The notes under the pieces are model-generated. The model saw only the letters and a program-made list of their open reading frames with translations. It did no database searches and had not been told where the DNA came from. From contig CAZOMV010000042.1 in the NCBI GenBank assembly GCA_964580995.1, forward strand, positions 1 through 46,009: a stretch of 46,009 bases of DNA, in the 5' to 3' direction. The translations under genes were made by a program, and so were the position numbers. Numbering within the stretch: position 1 is the stretch's first letter; the number at the start of each line of letters is the position of its first letter. Of this stretch, positions 23,575 through 32,297 are shown in pieces. Source of the DNA: JAKJEP01 sp964580995 (lineage in GTDB: Bacteria > Planctomycetota > Phycisphaerae > Sedimentisphaerales > SM23-30).

Positions 23575-24399
23575 ATGGCTAAGGCGAATATGGAGAAAGC
23601 GGTGATCTTGGCACGGGGGCTGGGGACGCGGATGCGCAAGCAGGATGATGGGGCAGTGCTGGGAGCGGAGCAGGCGGCGATGGCGGAAACGGGCGTCAAG
23701 GCCCTGATGCCGATTGACCGGCCGTTTCTGGATTATGTGCTCCATGCCCTGGCGGAGGCGGGGTATAAGCGAGTGTGTCTGGTAATCGGGCCGGAACATG
23801 ATGTGATGCGGGATTATTACGGCCGGCAGCTCCAGCCGAAGCGGCTGACGATCGAGTTTGCAGTGCAGGAAAAACCGCTGGGGACAGCCAATGCGGTGGC
23901 AGCGGTGGAACAGTTTGCGGCGGGGGAGCCGTTCCTGGTGATTAACTCGGATAATTATTATCCGATTGAGGCGATGGCGGGCCTGCGGGAGCTTAGCGGC
24001 AGCGGCCTGGCCGTCTTCGAACGGGAGGCGATGATCGCCCAGAGCAATATCGCCGCCGACCGGATTACCAAGTTCGCGGTGGTGCAGGCCAATGCACGGG
24101 GACAGATGGAGCGGATCGTGGAGAAGCCCTCGGAGGAGGTACTGCGGTCCCTGCCGGAGCCAATCTGCGTGAGCATGAACTGCTGGCGGTTCAGTGCGAA
24201 AATATTCGATGCCTGCCGGGCGATTCCGCTCTCGCCGCGCGGGGAGTACGAAATACCGGACGCAGTGGAATATACAATGAAGAAGCTGGGCGAAACATAC
24301 CAGGTGCTCTCCTACCGGGCAGGCGTGCTGGATATGTCCTGCCGCTCGGACATCCCAGCCGTAGCAGCCAAACTGGCCGGCTCGAAAGTCTATTTATAG
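23575..24399 (+). CDS. Sugar-phosphate nucleotidyltransferase
   Basis: This 274-aa NTP_transferase-fold enzyme activates a sugar-1-phosphate to an NDP-sugar. The nucleotide-binding loop reads ILARGLGTRMRK (about 11-22; the family usually has AAG where this has ARG), and NSDNYY near 123 carries the metal-binding Asp. EKPLGTANAV and VEKPSEE are further family motifs. There is no left-handed beta-helix tail, so it is not GlmU. Starts at 23575 or 23590 are both possible. Nearby carbohydrate genes suggest a surface-polysaccharide role; the specific sugar is unknown. Confidence 0.85.
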   Translation: MAKANMEKAVILARGLGTRMRKQDDGAVLGAEQAAMAETGVKALMPIDRPFLDYVLHALAEAGYKRVCLVIGPEHDVMRDYYGRQLQPKRLTIEFAVQEKPLGTANAVAAVEQFAAGEPFLVINSDNYYPIEAMAGLRELSGSGLAVFEREAMIAQSNIAADRITKFAVVQANARGQMERIVEKPSEEVLRSLPEPICVSMNCWRFSAKIFDACRAIPLSPRGEYEIPDAVEYTMKKLGETYQVLSYRAGVLDMSCRSDIPAVAAKLAGSKVYL

Positions 24400-24420
24400 G
24401 AAAACCCCGCTACCTAAAGG

Positions 24421-26259
24421 TTAGTCCTCTTTTTCGGCCCAGCGGCTGAGGTATTCGTCCCGGACGGATTCCTTGTAGAGGGGCCGTTCGATCAAAACGC
24501 ATTGAGGGCAGGCAATCTTGCCGTTGCGGCAGCTGGCGGGGCATTTGGTATAGCGGATTTTGTCGGGGGCCGGATTGGGGTTGTTTCGCGAGAGGACTCT
24601 TCCGGGGAAGGTGTTTGCGTTTTTTTTCCTTTCCATCTTTTCGATGGTTTGTTTCAGTTTGCCATCGGTCTCATAGAGAACATTGCCCTTGAGCTTGATT
24701 TTTCCTTCCCCCTTGCAGATGGGACAGGGGATCCAGCCGGTGCCGCCGCAGAGGGAGTCATTCGGATCGGGTTCGATCCAGCCGGCCTCCAGGTCAGCTT
24801 CGAGTCCCTTGCAATAAATGTGCCAGAAGTACTTTTCCGGGGTAAGGGTTTCGGGGCAGTCATCCACCAGGGTAGGGACGGTAATTTCATTGTGTACCAT
24901 TTTAAACTCATTGACCATCTCCACCGTATCGCCGGTATCGAGCAGATAGTAGGTGCCGGTATCGATGAAATAGTTGGGGCTGAAACGGAGATTTTTGGCG
25001 TCGGAGCGGCTGGGAATCAGATTGTCATGCTTCTGGGCATCCAGCAGGACTTCCCGGGCGATGGTATCCAGATAGACCAGCAACCAGGACCGGCCATACC
25101 CCCGCCAGAGATCCAGGATGGTGCCGCTGGATTTGAAGGAGGTGAAGGATTCGACTTTTTTGCCGATGGCGGGCTGGACGCAGGCCAATTCATTTTCGGT
25201 ATAAAGGTAACCGGATTTTTCGTAAAGGCCGGTTTGGTAAACAATGCTGTTGGAGTACAGGATTTGGCGGCGGGTGGCCTGGGATTTGTCGAGCAGCCGC
25301 TGGCACTCACGTTCCAGCACGGCGGTTTTCTGGGGTTTTCGTTCGTTCCAGATCAATTCCTGCTCCCGCTGCCGCTGAAAAGGGACAACCCAATCCTGTC
25401 CCCGCTGCCGGATTACCACAGGTTCCCCTTCGTCCTGGACCACTTGAAATCCCCAGGACCATTGGGTAATACTTTTAAGTTCCTTACTGGGAGTCAGGTT
25501 CAGGATTTCAAGGGAGGGGATGGCGAAGTTGAGGTTTTGCCCGTTGATCAGATACATAGTGGCGATCCCGATGACCTCCCCGGTCTCCTCCAGGATGACC
25601 GGCCCGCCGCTGGAACCGGGAGAAATGGGGGCGTCAATTTGAAGGATATAGTGTTTTTCCTCGTTTTTATTCGCTTTGGCATCCATGCGGTCCGGCAATT
25701 GGGGAATGATCTGCCCAAAGGGGTCTTTCTTTTGATTTGGGCCATTTTCCTTTTCAATGGAATGATCGCGAATGCCGGAGACAATCCCCCGGCTGACAGT
25801 TTGCTCCAACTGCATAGGGGATCCGATCACCACCACCTGGTCCAGCAGTTCCGGCAATTCCTTTTTACATTCGAGAAAGGGGGTGGGTTCTTCCGCCTGT
25901 TCCTTGTTCCCCTTGTTTTTCTGTTTGTCCACGATGGGTTTGGTTGAAACTTTCACCAGATCGTACTCGCTGCTTTCAGCGAGGACGTATTCGATTTCGT
26001 AGATTTGGTTGTCGCTGGTTCTGGCCCTGGCTTTGCAGGCGCCGCGCAAAACATGATAATTGGTAATCAAATAGCCTTTTTCGCTGATGAAGAAACCGCT
26101 GCCGGTCTTGATGGTATTCCCCTGGGTATCTTCACAGACAATGGTGACCACGGCAGGCCGAATCCGGGCGACTACCTCCTTGAGTTCCTCATTCCCGAAT
26201 AGAGCGGGTACAGAACAGAAAATCCCCAAACAGAAAAATAAAATGCGATCTATCTTCAT
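24421..26259 (-). CDS. Secreted trypsin-like (HtrA-type) serine protease with DnaJ-like zinc finger
   Basis: This 612-aa protein has a signal peptide (about 1-22) and an S1C protease domain with the full triad His69 (TNYHVL), Asp100 (EYDLV) and Ser217 (PGSSGGPV). A charged insertion of about 25 residues lies near 105-130 and another near 168-200. Residues 270-500 match no domain I know, and no PDZ domain is evident. The C-terminal 100 residues hold four CxxC/CxxxC groups with glycines (CGGTGWIPCPICKGEG, then CPASCRNG and CPQC), like the DnaJ cysteine-rich domain. This domain pairing in an exported protein is unusual. It converges on the nucleotidyltransferase gene. Confidence 0.88.
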   Translation of the reverse strand: MKIDRILFFCLGIFCSVPALFGNEELKEVVARIRPAVVTIVCEDTQGNTIKTGSGFFISEKGYLITNYHVLRGACKARARTSDNQIYEIEYVLAESSEYDLVKVSTKPIVDKQKNKGNKEQAEEPTPFLECKKELPELLDQVVVIGSPMQLEQTVSRGIVSGIRDHSIEKENGPNQKKDPFGQIIPQLPDRMDAKANKNEEKHYILQIDAPISPGSSGGPVILEETGEVIGIATMYLINGQNLNFAIPSLEILNLTPSKELKSITQWSWGFQVVQDEGEPVVIRQRGQDWVVPFQRQREQELIWNERKPQKTAVLERECQRLLDKSQATRRQILYSNSIVYQTGLYEKSGYLYTENELACVQPAIGKKVESFTSFKSSGTILDLWRGYGRSWLLVYLDTIAREVLLDAQKHDNLIPSRSDAKNLRFSPNYFIDTGTYYLLDTGDTVEMVNEFKMVHNEITVPTLVDDCPETLTPEKYFWHIYCKGLEADLEAGWIEPDPNDSLCGGTGWIPCPICKGEGKIKLKGNVLYETDGKLKQTIEKMERKKNANTFPGRVLSRNNPNPAPDKIRYTKCPASCRNGKIACPQCVLIERPLYKESVRDEYLSRWAEKED

Positions 26260-26325
26260 TTTTAGCCCTTACGAATTTTTAGAATTTTCCCCGCAGGGAA
26301 ATCCAACCTAATAACCAGAAAAAGC

Positions 26326-26353
26326 ATTATAGTCTTTTTTGGCCATCCTTCAA
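26326..26353 (-). promoter_or_regulatory. Predicted promoter of the HtrA-like protease
   Basis: On the minus strand TTGAAG (26353-26348) and a perfect TATAAT (26331-26326) are spaced by 16 bp, 66 bp before the start codon. Confidence 0.6.
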
Positions 26354-26546
26354 GCCCTATTCCAGGAAATTCTCGAGGGTGGGCAAGGGAGTCGGGCGGC
26401 ACGCGGAAAGATGTATTTATTTATATGGTAATGGTTTAGCGGAATTTATCTTTCCGGATGGGTACCATCAGGCCATTTGGCATTGGGAAAGGGGGTATAA
26501 CAGAAAAATGCCATACGGAAAAGCGGCTGCCGGTCCCTATTGGCAG

Positions 26547-26575
26547 TTGACAAGGAGGGGCCGGGCGAGTAGGAT
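26547..26575 (+). promoter_or_regulatory. Predicted promoter of the 35-aa membrane peptide
   Basis: A perfect TTGACA (26547-26552), a 17-bp spacer and TAGGAT (26570-26575). The only gene downstream on this strand before the terminator is the small one at 26620. Otherwise the 26354-26546 stretch shows no credible gene. Confidence 0.55.
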
Positions 26576-26619
26576 AAGTTCGTAATGATAGAAAGGTTTA
26601 ATTAAGAAGGAGACCTCTC

Positions 26620-26727
26620 ATGAGTGATGTTACGATGCTGGGCTTTGCGTGGTATCATGCGGTGTTCGGAGTGGGGCTGATCGGGACGATCGTGTTTTAT
26701 GTGATGCTGCGGCGCAGTCAGTATTAA
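26620..26727 (+). CDS. Small single-pass membrane protein, 35 aa
   Basis: It encodes MSDVTMLGFAWYHAVFGVGL followed by IGTIVFYVMLRRSQY, a single hydrophobic helix with a basic C-terminal end, so it should insert N-out/C-in. A perfect AAGGAG (26607-26612) sits 7 nt before the ATG. With the promoter at 26547 and terminator at 26848 it forms a complete short transcription unit between two minus-strand genes. Peptides like this often serve as small subunits of membrane complexes; the partner is unknown. A CGCCG/CGGCG hairpin follows the stop (26733-26746). Confidence 0.75.
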   Translation: MSDVTMLGFAWYHAVFGVGLIGTIVFYVMLRRSQY

Positions 26728-26847
26728 TCCATCGCCGCAAGCGGCGTTTGGTCCATCTCTAACCCTTGCGTTTTCAGTGCCTGTTACGGACAATCGGTTC
26801 GGCGCAGGTATCTTCTCGCATGAAGGGAAAGAGAAAGTACAATAAAA

Positions 26848-26880
26848 AAGGCCTGTCGCCAAGACAGGCCTTACGTTTTT
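26848..26880. terminator. Bidirectional intrinsic terminator
   Basis: A perfect 10-bp stem AAGGCCTGTC (26848-26857) / GACAGGCCTT (26863-26872) with a GCCAA loop. T-runs follow on both sides: plus strand to 26880, and minus strand TTTTTT just past the stem. It ends both the small membrane-peptide unit and the aldolase operon. Confidence 0.9.
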
Positions 26881-26896
26881 AAGGGGCCATCCAAAA

Positions 26897-27844
26897 TCAG
26901 CGGCAAAGGTCCGCCTTGCCGGCACAGCCGAGTACGTGGAGTTTGCGTTTGACCATTTGCTTGATGGCTTCGCGTCCCGGTCCCAGATAGTTGCGGGGAT
27001 CGAACTCCGCGGGTTTTTCGGCAAAGACCTGGCGGATCTTGGCGGTCAGGGCCAGCCGCAGGTCGGTGTCGATATTGATTTTGCAGACAGCCATCTTGGA
27101 GGCCTTGGCCAGGGCCTCTTCCGGAACCCCCATCGTATTGGGCATCTTTCCGCCATACTTGTTAATCAGATCAACGAACTCGCGGGGCACGCTGCTGGAA
27201 CCGTGCATGACCAGCGGATAGCCGGGCAGCCGTTTGCCGATGTTTTCGATAACATCGAAAGCCAGTTTGGGCGTCGTCTTGAATTTGTAGGCACCGTGAC
27301 TGGTCCCGCAGGCGACGGCCAACGAATCGCAGCCGGTCAGTTTGACGAATTTTTCCGCTTCCGCCGGGTCGGTCACATGTTTCATGACATCATCGGCACT
27401 GACGCCCACGACATCTTCCTCGATGCCGCCGAGCTGGCCGATTTCAGACTCCACCACCACGTTATGTTTGTGGGCATATTCAACCACCTGTTTGGTCAGG
27501 GCCACGTTTTCGTCGAAGGATTTATGGGAGGCGTCGATCATGACGGAGGTGTAGCCGTCATCGACACATTGTTTGCACAACTCGAAGGTGTCGCCGTGAT
27601 CGCAGTGGATGGCGATGGGCAGGTCGGTGATCTGGACGGCGGTATCGATCAGGGCCTTGAGGTATTTGATGTTGGCATAGGCGCGGGCCCCTTTGGAAAT
27701 CTGCAGGATGGTAGGTGCGTTTTCTTCCTTGCACGCATCGATAATCGCCTGCATAAGTTCCATATTATTCACATTGAAAGCCCCGATGGCAAAACCGCCT
27801 TTATAGGCCTGTTCAAACATTTTTTTAGTAGTTACTAATGGCAC
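26897..27844 (-). CDS. fba: Class II fructose-bisphosphate aldolase
   Basis: This 315-aa metal-dependent aldolase cleaves fructose-1,6-bisphosphate to GAP and DHAP. The zinc-binding HCDHGD motif near 80-85 and further family motifs ESEIGQLGG (about 132-140), CGTSHGAYKF (about 179-188) and LVMHGSSSVP (about 209-218) are present. The C-terminal end is cysteine-containing and short. The ATG is preceded by AAGGAG. It is third in a minus-strand operon after the epimerase and cyclophilin-like genes. Tagatose-bisphosphate aldolase is the alternative but less likely. Confidence 0.93.
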   Translation of the reverse strand: MPLVTTKKMFEQAYKGGFAIGAFNVNNMELMQAIIDACKEENAPTILQISKGARAYANIKYLKALIDTAVQITDLPIAIHCDHGDTFELCKQCVDDGYTSVMIDASHKSFDENVALTKQVVEYAHKHNVVVESEIGQLGGIEEDVVGVSADDVMKHVTDPAEAEKFVKLTGCDSLAVACGTSHGAYKFKTTPKLAFDVIENIGKRLPGYPLVMHGSSSVPREFVDLINKYGGKMPNTMGVPEEALAKASKMAVCKINIDTDLRLALTAKIRQVFAEKPAEFDPRNYLGPGREAIKQMVKRKLHVLGCAGKADLCR

Positions 27845-27864
27845 GTTACATACTCCTTACAAAA

Positions 27865-28245
27865 TTATCCAACGAACTCTAAGCGAACCTTCGTTCCGGT
27901 GCGAACATTTCGCAAAACGGACGGGTCGCCTTCTATGCATCCAACAATATTGACTGCCGAGGCAGCGCGAATTTCATCTCCTTGCGAGGCGGGAGTCGGG
28001 CCGAAGAAAATGCAAAAGGCATTTCCGGTCGGCCAGTAGGCCAGTTCACCCGCCTGCACCACTTCCCGGGCGTCCGGCTCCAGGGCCATCTGCACAGGAA
28101 TATCAAAATATATCTCATCTCCCCAGCGTTGTCCAATGCCGATTATGGGAAGTTTCCGGGCGATAGCCCGGGCGGTAGGACTGTCATTCAGGCTTGCCTG
28201 AAGAGTTATCTTCCCCGCAATGATTTGAATGGCGGTGGCCGTCAT
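27865..28245 (-). CDS. Cyclophilin-like (TM1367/DUF369-type) domain protein
   Basis: This 126-aa protein has motifs I recall from the Cyclophil_like family: SPTARAIARKLP, RWGDEIYFDIPV, LEPDAREVVQAGELAYWPTG and FCIFFGPTPAS. The fold is a small beta-barrel without the catalytic residues of prolyl isomerases, and its biochemical role is unknown. Its ATG overlaps the epimerase stop by 4 nt, so it is translationally coupled, and fba follows 20 nt later. Confidence 0.8.
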   Translation of the reverse strand: MTATAIQIIAGKITLQASLNDSPTARAIARKLPIIGIGQRWGDEIYFDIPVQMALEPDAREVVQAGELAYWPTGNAFCIFFGPTPASQGDEIRAASAVNIVGCIEGDPSVLRNVRTGTKVRLEFVG

Positions 28246-29219
28246 GATTCTCTACCCATTTTTTGTTTGACGTAATCGATAATGTCCTTGAGGGTATTCT
28301 CCAGGGTAATCCGGGGGGCATAGCCGACGGTTTGTCTGATTCGTTCGAGGCTGGGTACCCGGCGCATCATATCATCGAAGGGTTTGCCGTACGCCTGTTC
28401 ATAGGAGAGAAATTGTTTTTGGCTGGGGGAGCCGGTCAGTTCGATGATTTTGTCGGCGAGGGCCTCGATGGTAATCTCCTGATCGGAACCAACATTATAG
28501 ACACGGCCGGGGGCGTTTTCGCACTGCATTAAGCCGGTCAGGCCCGCGATAACATCCTTGACATGGCAGAAGCAGCGGGATTGCTGACCGGTCCCGTAGA
28601 TTTTCAGCGGCTGGCCTTTGAGAGCCTGTTCGACAAACCGGGGAATGACCATGCCATACTGGCCGGTCTGGCGGGGGCCGACCGTATTGAACAGGCGGGT
28701 AACAATGACGGGCAGACCATATTGCTGGTGATAGGCGAAGGCCAGGAATTCATCGATAGCCTTGCTGCACGCATAGGACCAGCGGGAAAAGCGGGTGCTG
28801 CCCAAGATCGAATCGTCATCCTCGTGGAAAGAAGCCGCCTCACTTTTGCCATAGACCTCACTGCTGGAGGCGAGCAGGACTTTTTTCTGGAACTTATTGG
28901 CGATTTCCAGCACGACTTCGCTGCCATGTATATTGGTTTCGATGGTGTGGACGGGCCGGTCCACGATCAACTGGACCCCCACCGCCGCCGCCAGATGATA
29001 GATCACCTCGCACTGTTCGATCAGGAGGTGCATGGTTTCGCAGTGGCGGACGTTATCATAGACAAAGCGAAAGCGGGGATTGGCCCGCAGGCCAGCTATA
29101 TTTTGCAGGGAGCCGGTACTAAGGTCATCAATGGCGGTTACCTCGTGTTTGTCATGCAGAAGGCTTTCCGCCAGGTGCGAACCGATAAATCCTGCTCCAC
29201 CAGTGATTAATATTTTCAT
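28242..29219 (-). CDS. NAD-dependent sugar-nucleotide epimerase/dehydratase (SDR family)
   Basis: This 325-aa extended short-chain dehydrogenase has the NAD-binding GGAGFIGSH at 7-15, an acidic strand-2 end (AIDDLSTGS), the active-site ASSSEVYG and a YxxxK motif (SYACSK, about 150). GPRQTGQYGMVIPRFVEQAL and YGTGQQSRCFCHVKDV are typical of UDP-glucuronate decarboxylases and related UDP-sugar epimerases. The exact substrate cannot be fixed. It is the first gene of the operon with the cyclophilin-like protein and fba. Confidence 0.9.
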   Translation of the reverse strand: MKILITGGAGFIGSHLAESLLHDKHEVTAIDDLSTGSLQNIAGLRANPRFRFVYDNVRHCETMHLLIEQCEVIYHLAAAVGVQLIVDRPVHTIETNIHGSEVVLEIANKFQKKVLLASSSEVYGKSEAASFHEDDDSILGSTRFSRWSYACSKAIDEFLAFAYHQQYGLPVIVTRLFNTVGPRQTGQYGMVIPRFVEQALKGQPLKIYGTGQQSRCFCHVKDVIAGLTGLMQCENAPGRVYNVGSDQEITIEALADKIIELTGSPSQKQFLSYEQAYGKPFDDMMRRVPSLERIRQTVGYAPRITLENTLKDIIDYVKQKMGRES

Positions 29220-29282
29220 AAATACCTTTATAACAACAGATTACGGCAAGATGACTTGCCTCCCAGGCATATTGTATTCGTT

Positions 29283-29310
29283 ATTATAGGGTGACTGCCC
29301 ATATTCTCAA
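29283..29310 (-). promoter_or_regulatory. Predicted promoter of the epimerase operon
   Basis: On the minus strand TTGAGA (29310-29305) and a perfect TATAAT (29288-29283) are spaced by 16 bp. The leader contains a GGCAAG/CTTGCC hairpin (29245-29260). Confidence 0.65.
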
Positions 29311-29319
29311 CTATTAATG

Positions 29320-30009
29320 TTATCGGTTTTTTCGGAAAGCCAGACAAATAAAGGTATATTCTTTATGGTTCCATACAGCGCATTTATCCTGACAGGATGG
29401 GAGGAGGCCATGTTCCAGTGGTTGAAGGTGATTTTGGTCAGCAAGTTGGATAATTCGCTCGATATCGATTTGGGAGAGGATATTCCAGGTCAGGCCAAAC
29501 TGGCCAGCCACGTCGCTGGTATCGATCGGTTCCTGCCAGTAATCGGCGGTCACAAACAGGATGCCGCCGGGCTTCAAAAGCCGGGCGGATTCCTGCAGGA
29601 ACCGCTCGAAATCGACGCCATGTTCGATGACGGAGATGCAGGTGGCCAGATCAAAAATACCGGCTGGCAAACCGGTGTGCGTGAGATCTTTGCGATAGAG
29701 GCGAAACGGTTTTTTGAGCGTTTTCTGGTCCCACATACGGTGGATCTGCCAAAGGCGGTCCAGCAGTGGGATGTTCAGGTCAACGCCGATTAGGTTTTGA
29801 AAGGAGAGGTTCTGGAGAAATTTCAGGGTATCGAGACCGCAACAGCCCAGGTCTATGATTTGGGCATCGCGGGACAGCGGATTAATCAGTTGATATAATC
29901 GGTATAAGTCCCAGTTTTTCTCAGCGCTGCGGTGCTTGGGCAGGTTATTGCGCCCCAGAAATAAGTTGGCCTGGGCGATTTCGTCCCAACTGGTAAGGAC
30001 TTTTATCAT
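29320..30009 (-). CDS. Class I SAM-dependent methyltransferase
   Basis: This 229-aa enzyme has SAM motif I as IIDLGCCGLDTLKFL (about 51-65), an acidic strand-2 end (IGVDLN), the motif IV-like FDLATCISVIEHG and the post-motif LLKPGGILFVTADYW. These are typical of Methyltransf_11/25 folds acting on small molecules or glycans. It lies 27 nt after the FkbM-type methyltransferase on the same strand, so the two are probably co-transcribed. The substrate is unknown. Confidence 0.85.
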   Translation of the reverse strand: MIKVLTSWDEIAQANLFLGRNNLPKHRSAEKNWDLYRLYQLINPLSRDAQIIDLGCCGLDTLKFLQNLSFQNLIGVDLNIPLLDRLWQIHRMWDQKTLKKPFRLYRKDLTHTGLPAGIFDLATCISVIEHGVDFERFLQESARLLKPGGILFVTADYWQEPIDTSDVAGQFGLTWNILSQIDIERIIQLADQNHLQPLEHGLLPSCQDKCAVWNHKEYTFICLAFRKNR

Positions 30010-30036
30010 CGATAAAACTTTCTGCTTCTGCTGCTT

Positions 30037-30879
30037 TTACGGTTTATATGATACAGCCTTCAAAAAAACGTTGATAATCTCGGTCTCAGGTATGTGGCTG
30101 GGATCGAATGGGAGCAGGTTTTCCGAATCCGGCCAGATCATCATTTTGCCCTCATAGTTTTGGATCCCAATGATATCGAAAATGTCCTGCACCTTTGAAT
30201 GGTAGGATTTCATCAGCTCCAGATGCAGTTCAATCGCTAATTTGGGCCTGCTTTTCAGTATTGTTTCACAGCCGACCAGAACTTTTTCTTCAAATCCTTC
30301 CACATCCAGCTTAAGAACATTAAAAGGCCCGAATTCAGCCGCCATCTGATCGCCCGTAACCGCCTGCACCTCCATGGTTTTCGCTTCGCTGCGATTACAG
30401 GCATGTACGTTGGTGCCATCGGTGGTTGACATCGAGATCGTGCCGGGTTTGTCAGCACCGGCCCGGTGCAGTACCCGACAGGTATTCCCCAGACCATTGA
30501 GGTTCATCTGGGCCTGGGCGATCATGGCATTGGTCGCATCCGCCTCCAGTGCGAGAATAAAGCCGCCGGACAGCAGTTTTTTGGCGATTTGTGTGGTGAA
30601 GAACCCATGGTGGCAGCCGATTTCCAAAACCCGGTCGCCCGGCTCGATTAGATTCAGCAAAACCTCGTTTTCCCTGTTTTGGGATTCTATACTGTCATGG
30701 TCATACCATAGAATGCCGGTTTCGTTGGCAATCCAGAAATCAAAAGTCTGGTTATTTATGCGGAAGGTACGGATATAGGGGTAGGGCCGGGTTGAGTCTA
30801 TTTTGGGGATTTTTACCAGTTTATACCCAAATTTCCGCAAGGTGCTCTGCACGCTTTTTCTGAGTTTTCTGCTTAGCAT
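30037..30879 (-). CDS. FkbM-family methyltransferase
   Basis: This 280-aa protein has SAM motif I near 95 (VLEIGCHHGFFTTQIAKKL), ILALEADATN at the end of strand 2, and the FkbM hallmark FNVLKLDVEGFEEKVLVGCE followed by PKLAIELH. FkbM enzymes O-methylate polyketides and surface glycans. GGAG lies about 9 nt before the start. It diverges from the glycosyltransferase at 31093; the 213-bp gap contains a TTTTGCAAAA palindrome (30927-30936) but no clear promoter. Confidence 0.87.
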   Translation of the reverse strand: MLSRKLRKSVQSTLRKFGYKLVKIPKIDSTRPYPYIRTFRINNQTFDFWIANETGILWYDHDSIESQNRENEVLLNLIEPGDRVLEIGCHHGFFTTQIAKKLLSGGFILALEADATNAMIAQAQMNLNGLGNTCRVLHRAGADKPGTISMSTTDGTNVHACNRSEAKTMEVQAVTGDQMAAEFGPFNVLKLDVEGFEEKVLVGCETILKSRPKLAIELHLELMKSYHSKVQDIFDIIGIQNYEGKMMIWPDSENLLPFDPSHIPETEIINVFLKAVSYKP

Positions 30880-31092
30880 GAAATATCTTCTCCACGGGCC
30901 GGATAATCTCTATATAAATACTGAACTTTTGCAAAACTTCAATAAATGTATATCGGAATTATTGACAGGAATTGAGGAGAAAACTTTCCCGCTGGTTTAG
31001 TACAGGGCCGCTGCGGTTTTGTCCGATAAGTAAGGGGACCTGTGATAGCAGGAGATTGAACCTGGAAAAATAACCGGCGGCATGGATATAGT

Positions 31093-32178
31093 ATGAAGAT
31101 AGCGGTTTGTGTACCGACAGATTTTAACTATTACGGCGGGGTGGAAAAGCATGTATTGCGGCTATCGGAAGCGGTCCGGCGGCTGGGGGTGGAGGTGGAG
31201 GTGTTTGGTAAGGCCGGGTCTGCGTCCTCCGCGGCTGGAGGCGGAAGTGAGTTTTTTCTGCCGCTGGGGTCGATCGATGCCCGGCGGTATGATGTGATCC
31301 ATACGCATAGCGGGTTTCATCATCCCAGACTGCTGGAAATGCAGATGAACCGGCTGGCCCGGCAGCGCTGGGTGCATACGCTGCATTCGGTCGCCCTGGA
31401 TTATCTGTTCGGGTGCCGGGACTGGCTCAACTGGCGGTGTTATTACAGCACTTGCATCGAAGGGATGTGGTCCCGTTACGCCGATCATGTCATCGGGGTC
31501 AGCGGCAGCACCAGGATTTGGGCGCTGCGTTGTTTTGGGATCGAGGCCAGAAAAATATCCGTTATCTACAACGGCTATAGTCCGGTGGCCGAGGCGGAGG
31601 CGGCGGAGAGCCGCACGGAAATCCGGCGGAAGCTGGGCTTCGGCCCGCGGGAACTGGTGCTGCTGTTTGTAGGCCGGGGGGAGGATAAGGTGAAGGGGTC
31701 GCACCAGGTGGCGGCCGCGATGGACGAACTGTACCGGCGGTTTCCCCAGATCCGGCTGCTGGCAATACCAGGAACAGGATTTAAACCGGCCCCCTGGCTG
31801 CATACGGCGGGACAAATCATACATACACAAATGGCAGGCTATTACCGGGCAGGCGACATTCTGGTGAACGCCTCGTTCAGCGAGGGGCTGCCGCTGACAA
31901 TCGTCGAGGCGATGCACGCGGGGCTGCCGATCCTGGCGGCGCCGGCGGGCGGGATTCCGGAAATCATCCGCACGGAACAGACGGGGCTGCTGCTCCGGCG
32001 CGACCACAGCGATCTGGCTTCCCTATTAGCCCGCCTGATTGCCGACGAATCGTTACGCCAAAAACTGGGAAAAAATGCCCGCCAGGCCGCCGAAACCCTG
32101 ACCTGGGACCATATCGCCCGCCAGACGCTCAAGGTGTATCAGGGGCTTTTTACGGAAACTCCCTTCCGGCAACTCTAA
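31093..32178 (+). CDS. Glycosyltransferase family 4 (GT-B) protein
   Basis: This 361-aa retaining glycosyltransferase has an N-terminal acceptor domain with YYGGVEKHVLRL (about 14-25) and HTHSGFHHPRL. The donor domain carries LLFVGRGEDKVKGSHQVAAA and the E-x7-E motif in FSEGLPLTIVEAMHAGLPI. There is no membrane helix, so it acts on the cytoplasmic face. Neighbouring methyltransferase and epimerase genes suggest assembly of a modified surface glycan; the donor sugar is not predictable. Confidence 0.9.
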   Translation: MKIAVCVPTDFNYYGGVEKHVLRLSEAVRRLGVEVEVFGKAGSASSAAGGGSEFFLPLGSIDARRYDVIHTHSGFHHPRLLEMQMNRLARQRWVHTLHSVALDYLFGCRDWLNWRCYYSTCIEGMWSRYADHVIGVSGSTRIWALRCFGIEARKISVIYNGYSPVAEAEAAESRTEIRRKLGFGPRELVLLFVGRGEDKVKGSHQVAAAMDELYRRFPQIRLLAIPGTGFKPAPWLHTAGQIIHTQMAGYYRAGDILVNASFSEGLPLTIVEAMHAGLPILAAPAGGIPEIIRTEQTGLLLRRDHSDLASLLARLIADESLRQKLGKNARQAAETLTWDHIARQTLKVYQGLFTETPFRQL

Positions 32179-32215
32179 ATGTCTTATCCCAGCCCCACCC
32201 GCCAGGGGTAATCTC

Positions 32216-32243
32216 TTGACAATATCCCTCGTTTGGGTACAAC
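32216..32243 (+). promoter_or_regulatory. Predicted promoter of the alpha-galactosidase-like gene
   Basis: A perfect TTGACA (32216-32221) and TACAAC (32238-32243) are spaced by 16 bp, 55 bp before the start codon. Confidence 0.5.
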
Positions 32244-32297
32244 TCCCATAGCTATAGCGGTAGAAATAAACTGGTGCCAAATACAGGAGATACACAC

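Noticed and set aside
24502..25947. 481-codon open frame on the plus strand
   Set aside because: It is antisense to the protease gene, whose minus-strand reading has a signal peptide, a full catalytic triad and cysteine motifs. The plus frame is a GC-rich shadow with no family motif.
26379..26585. 68-codon ORF upstream of the small membrane peptide
   Set aside because: It runs through the TTGACA-TAGGAT promoter, lacks a ribosome-binding site and shows no recognisable feature.
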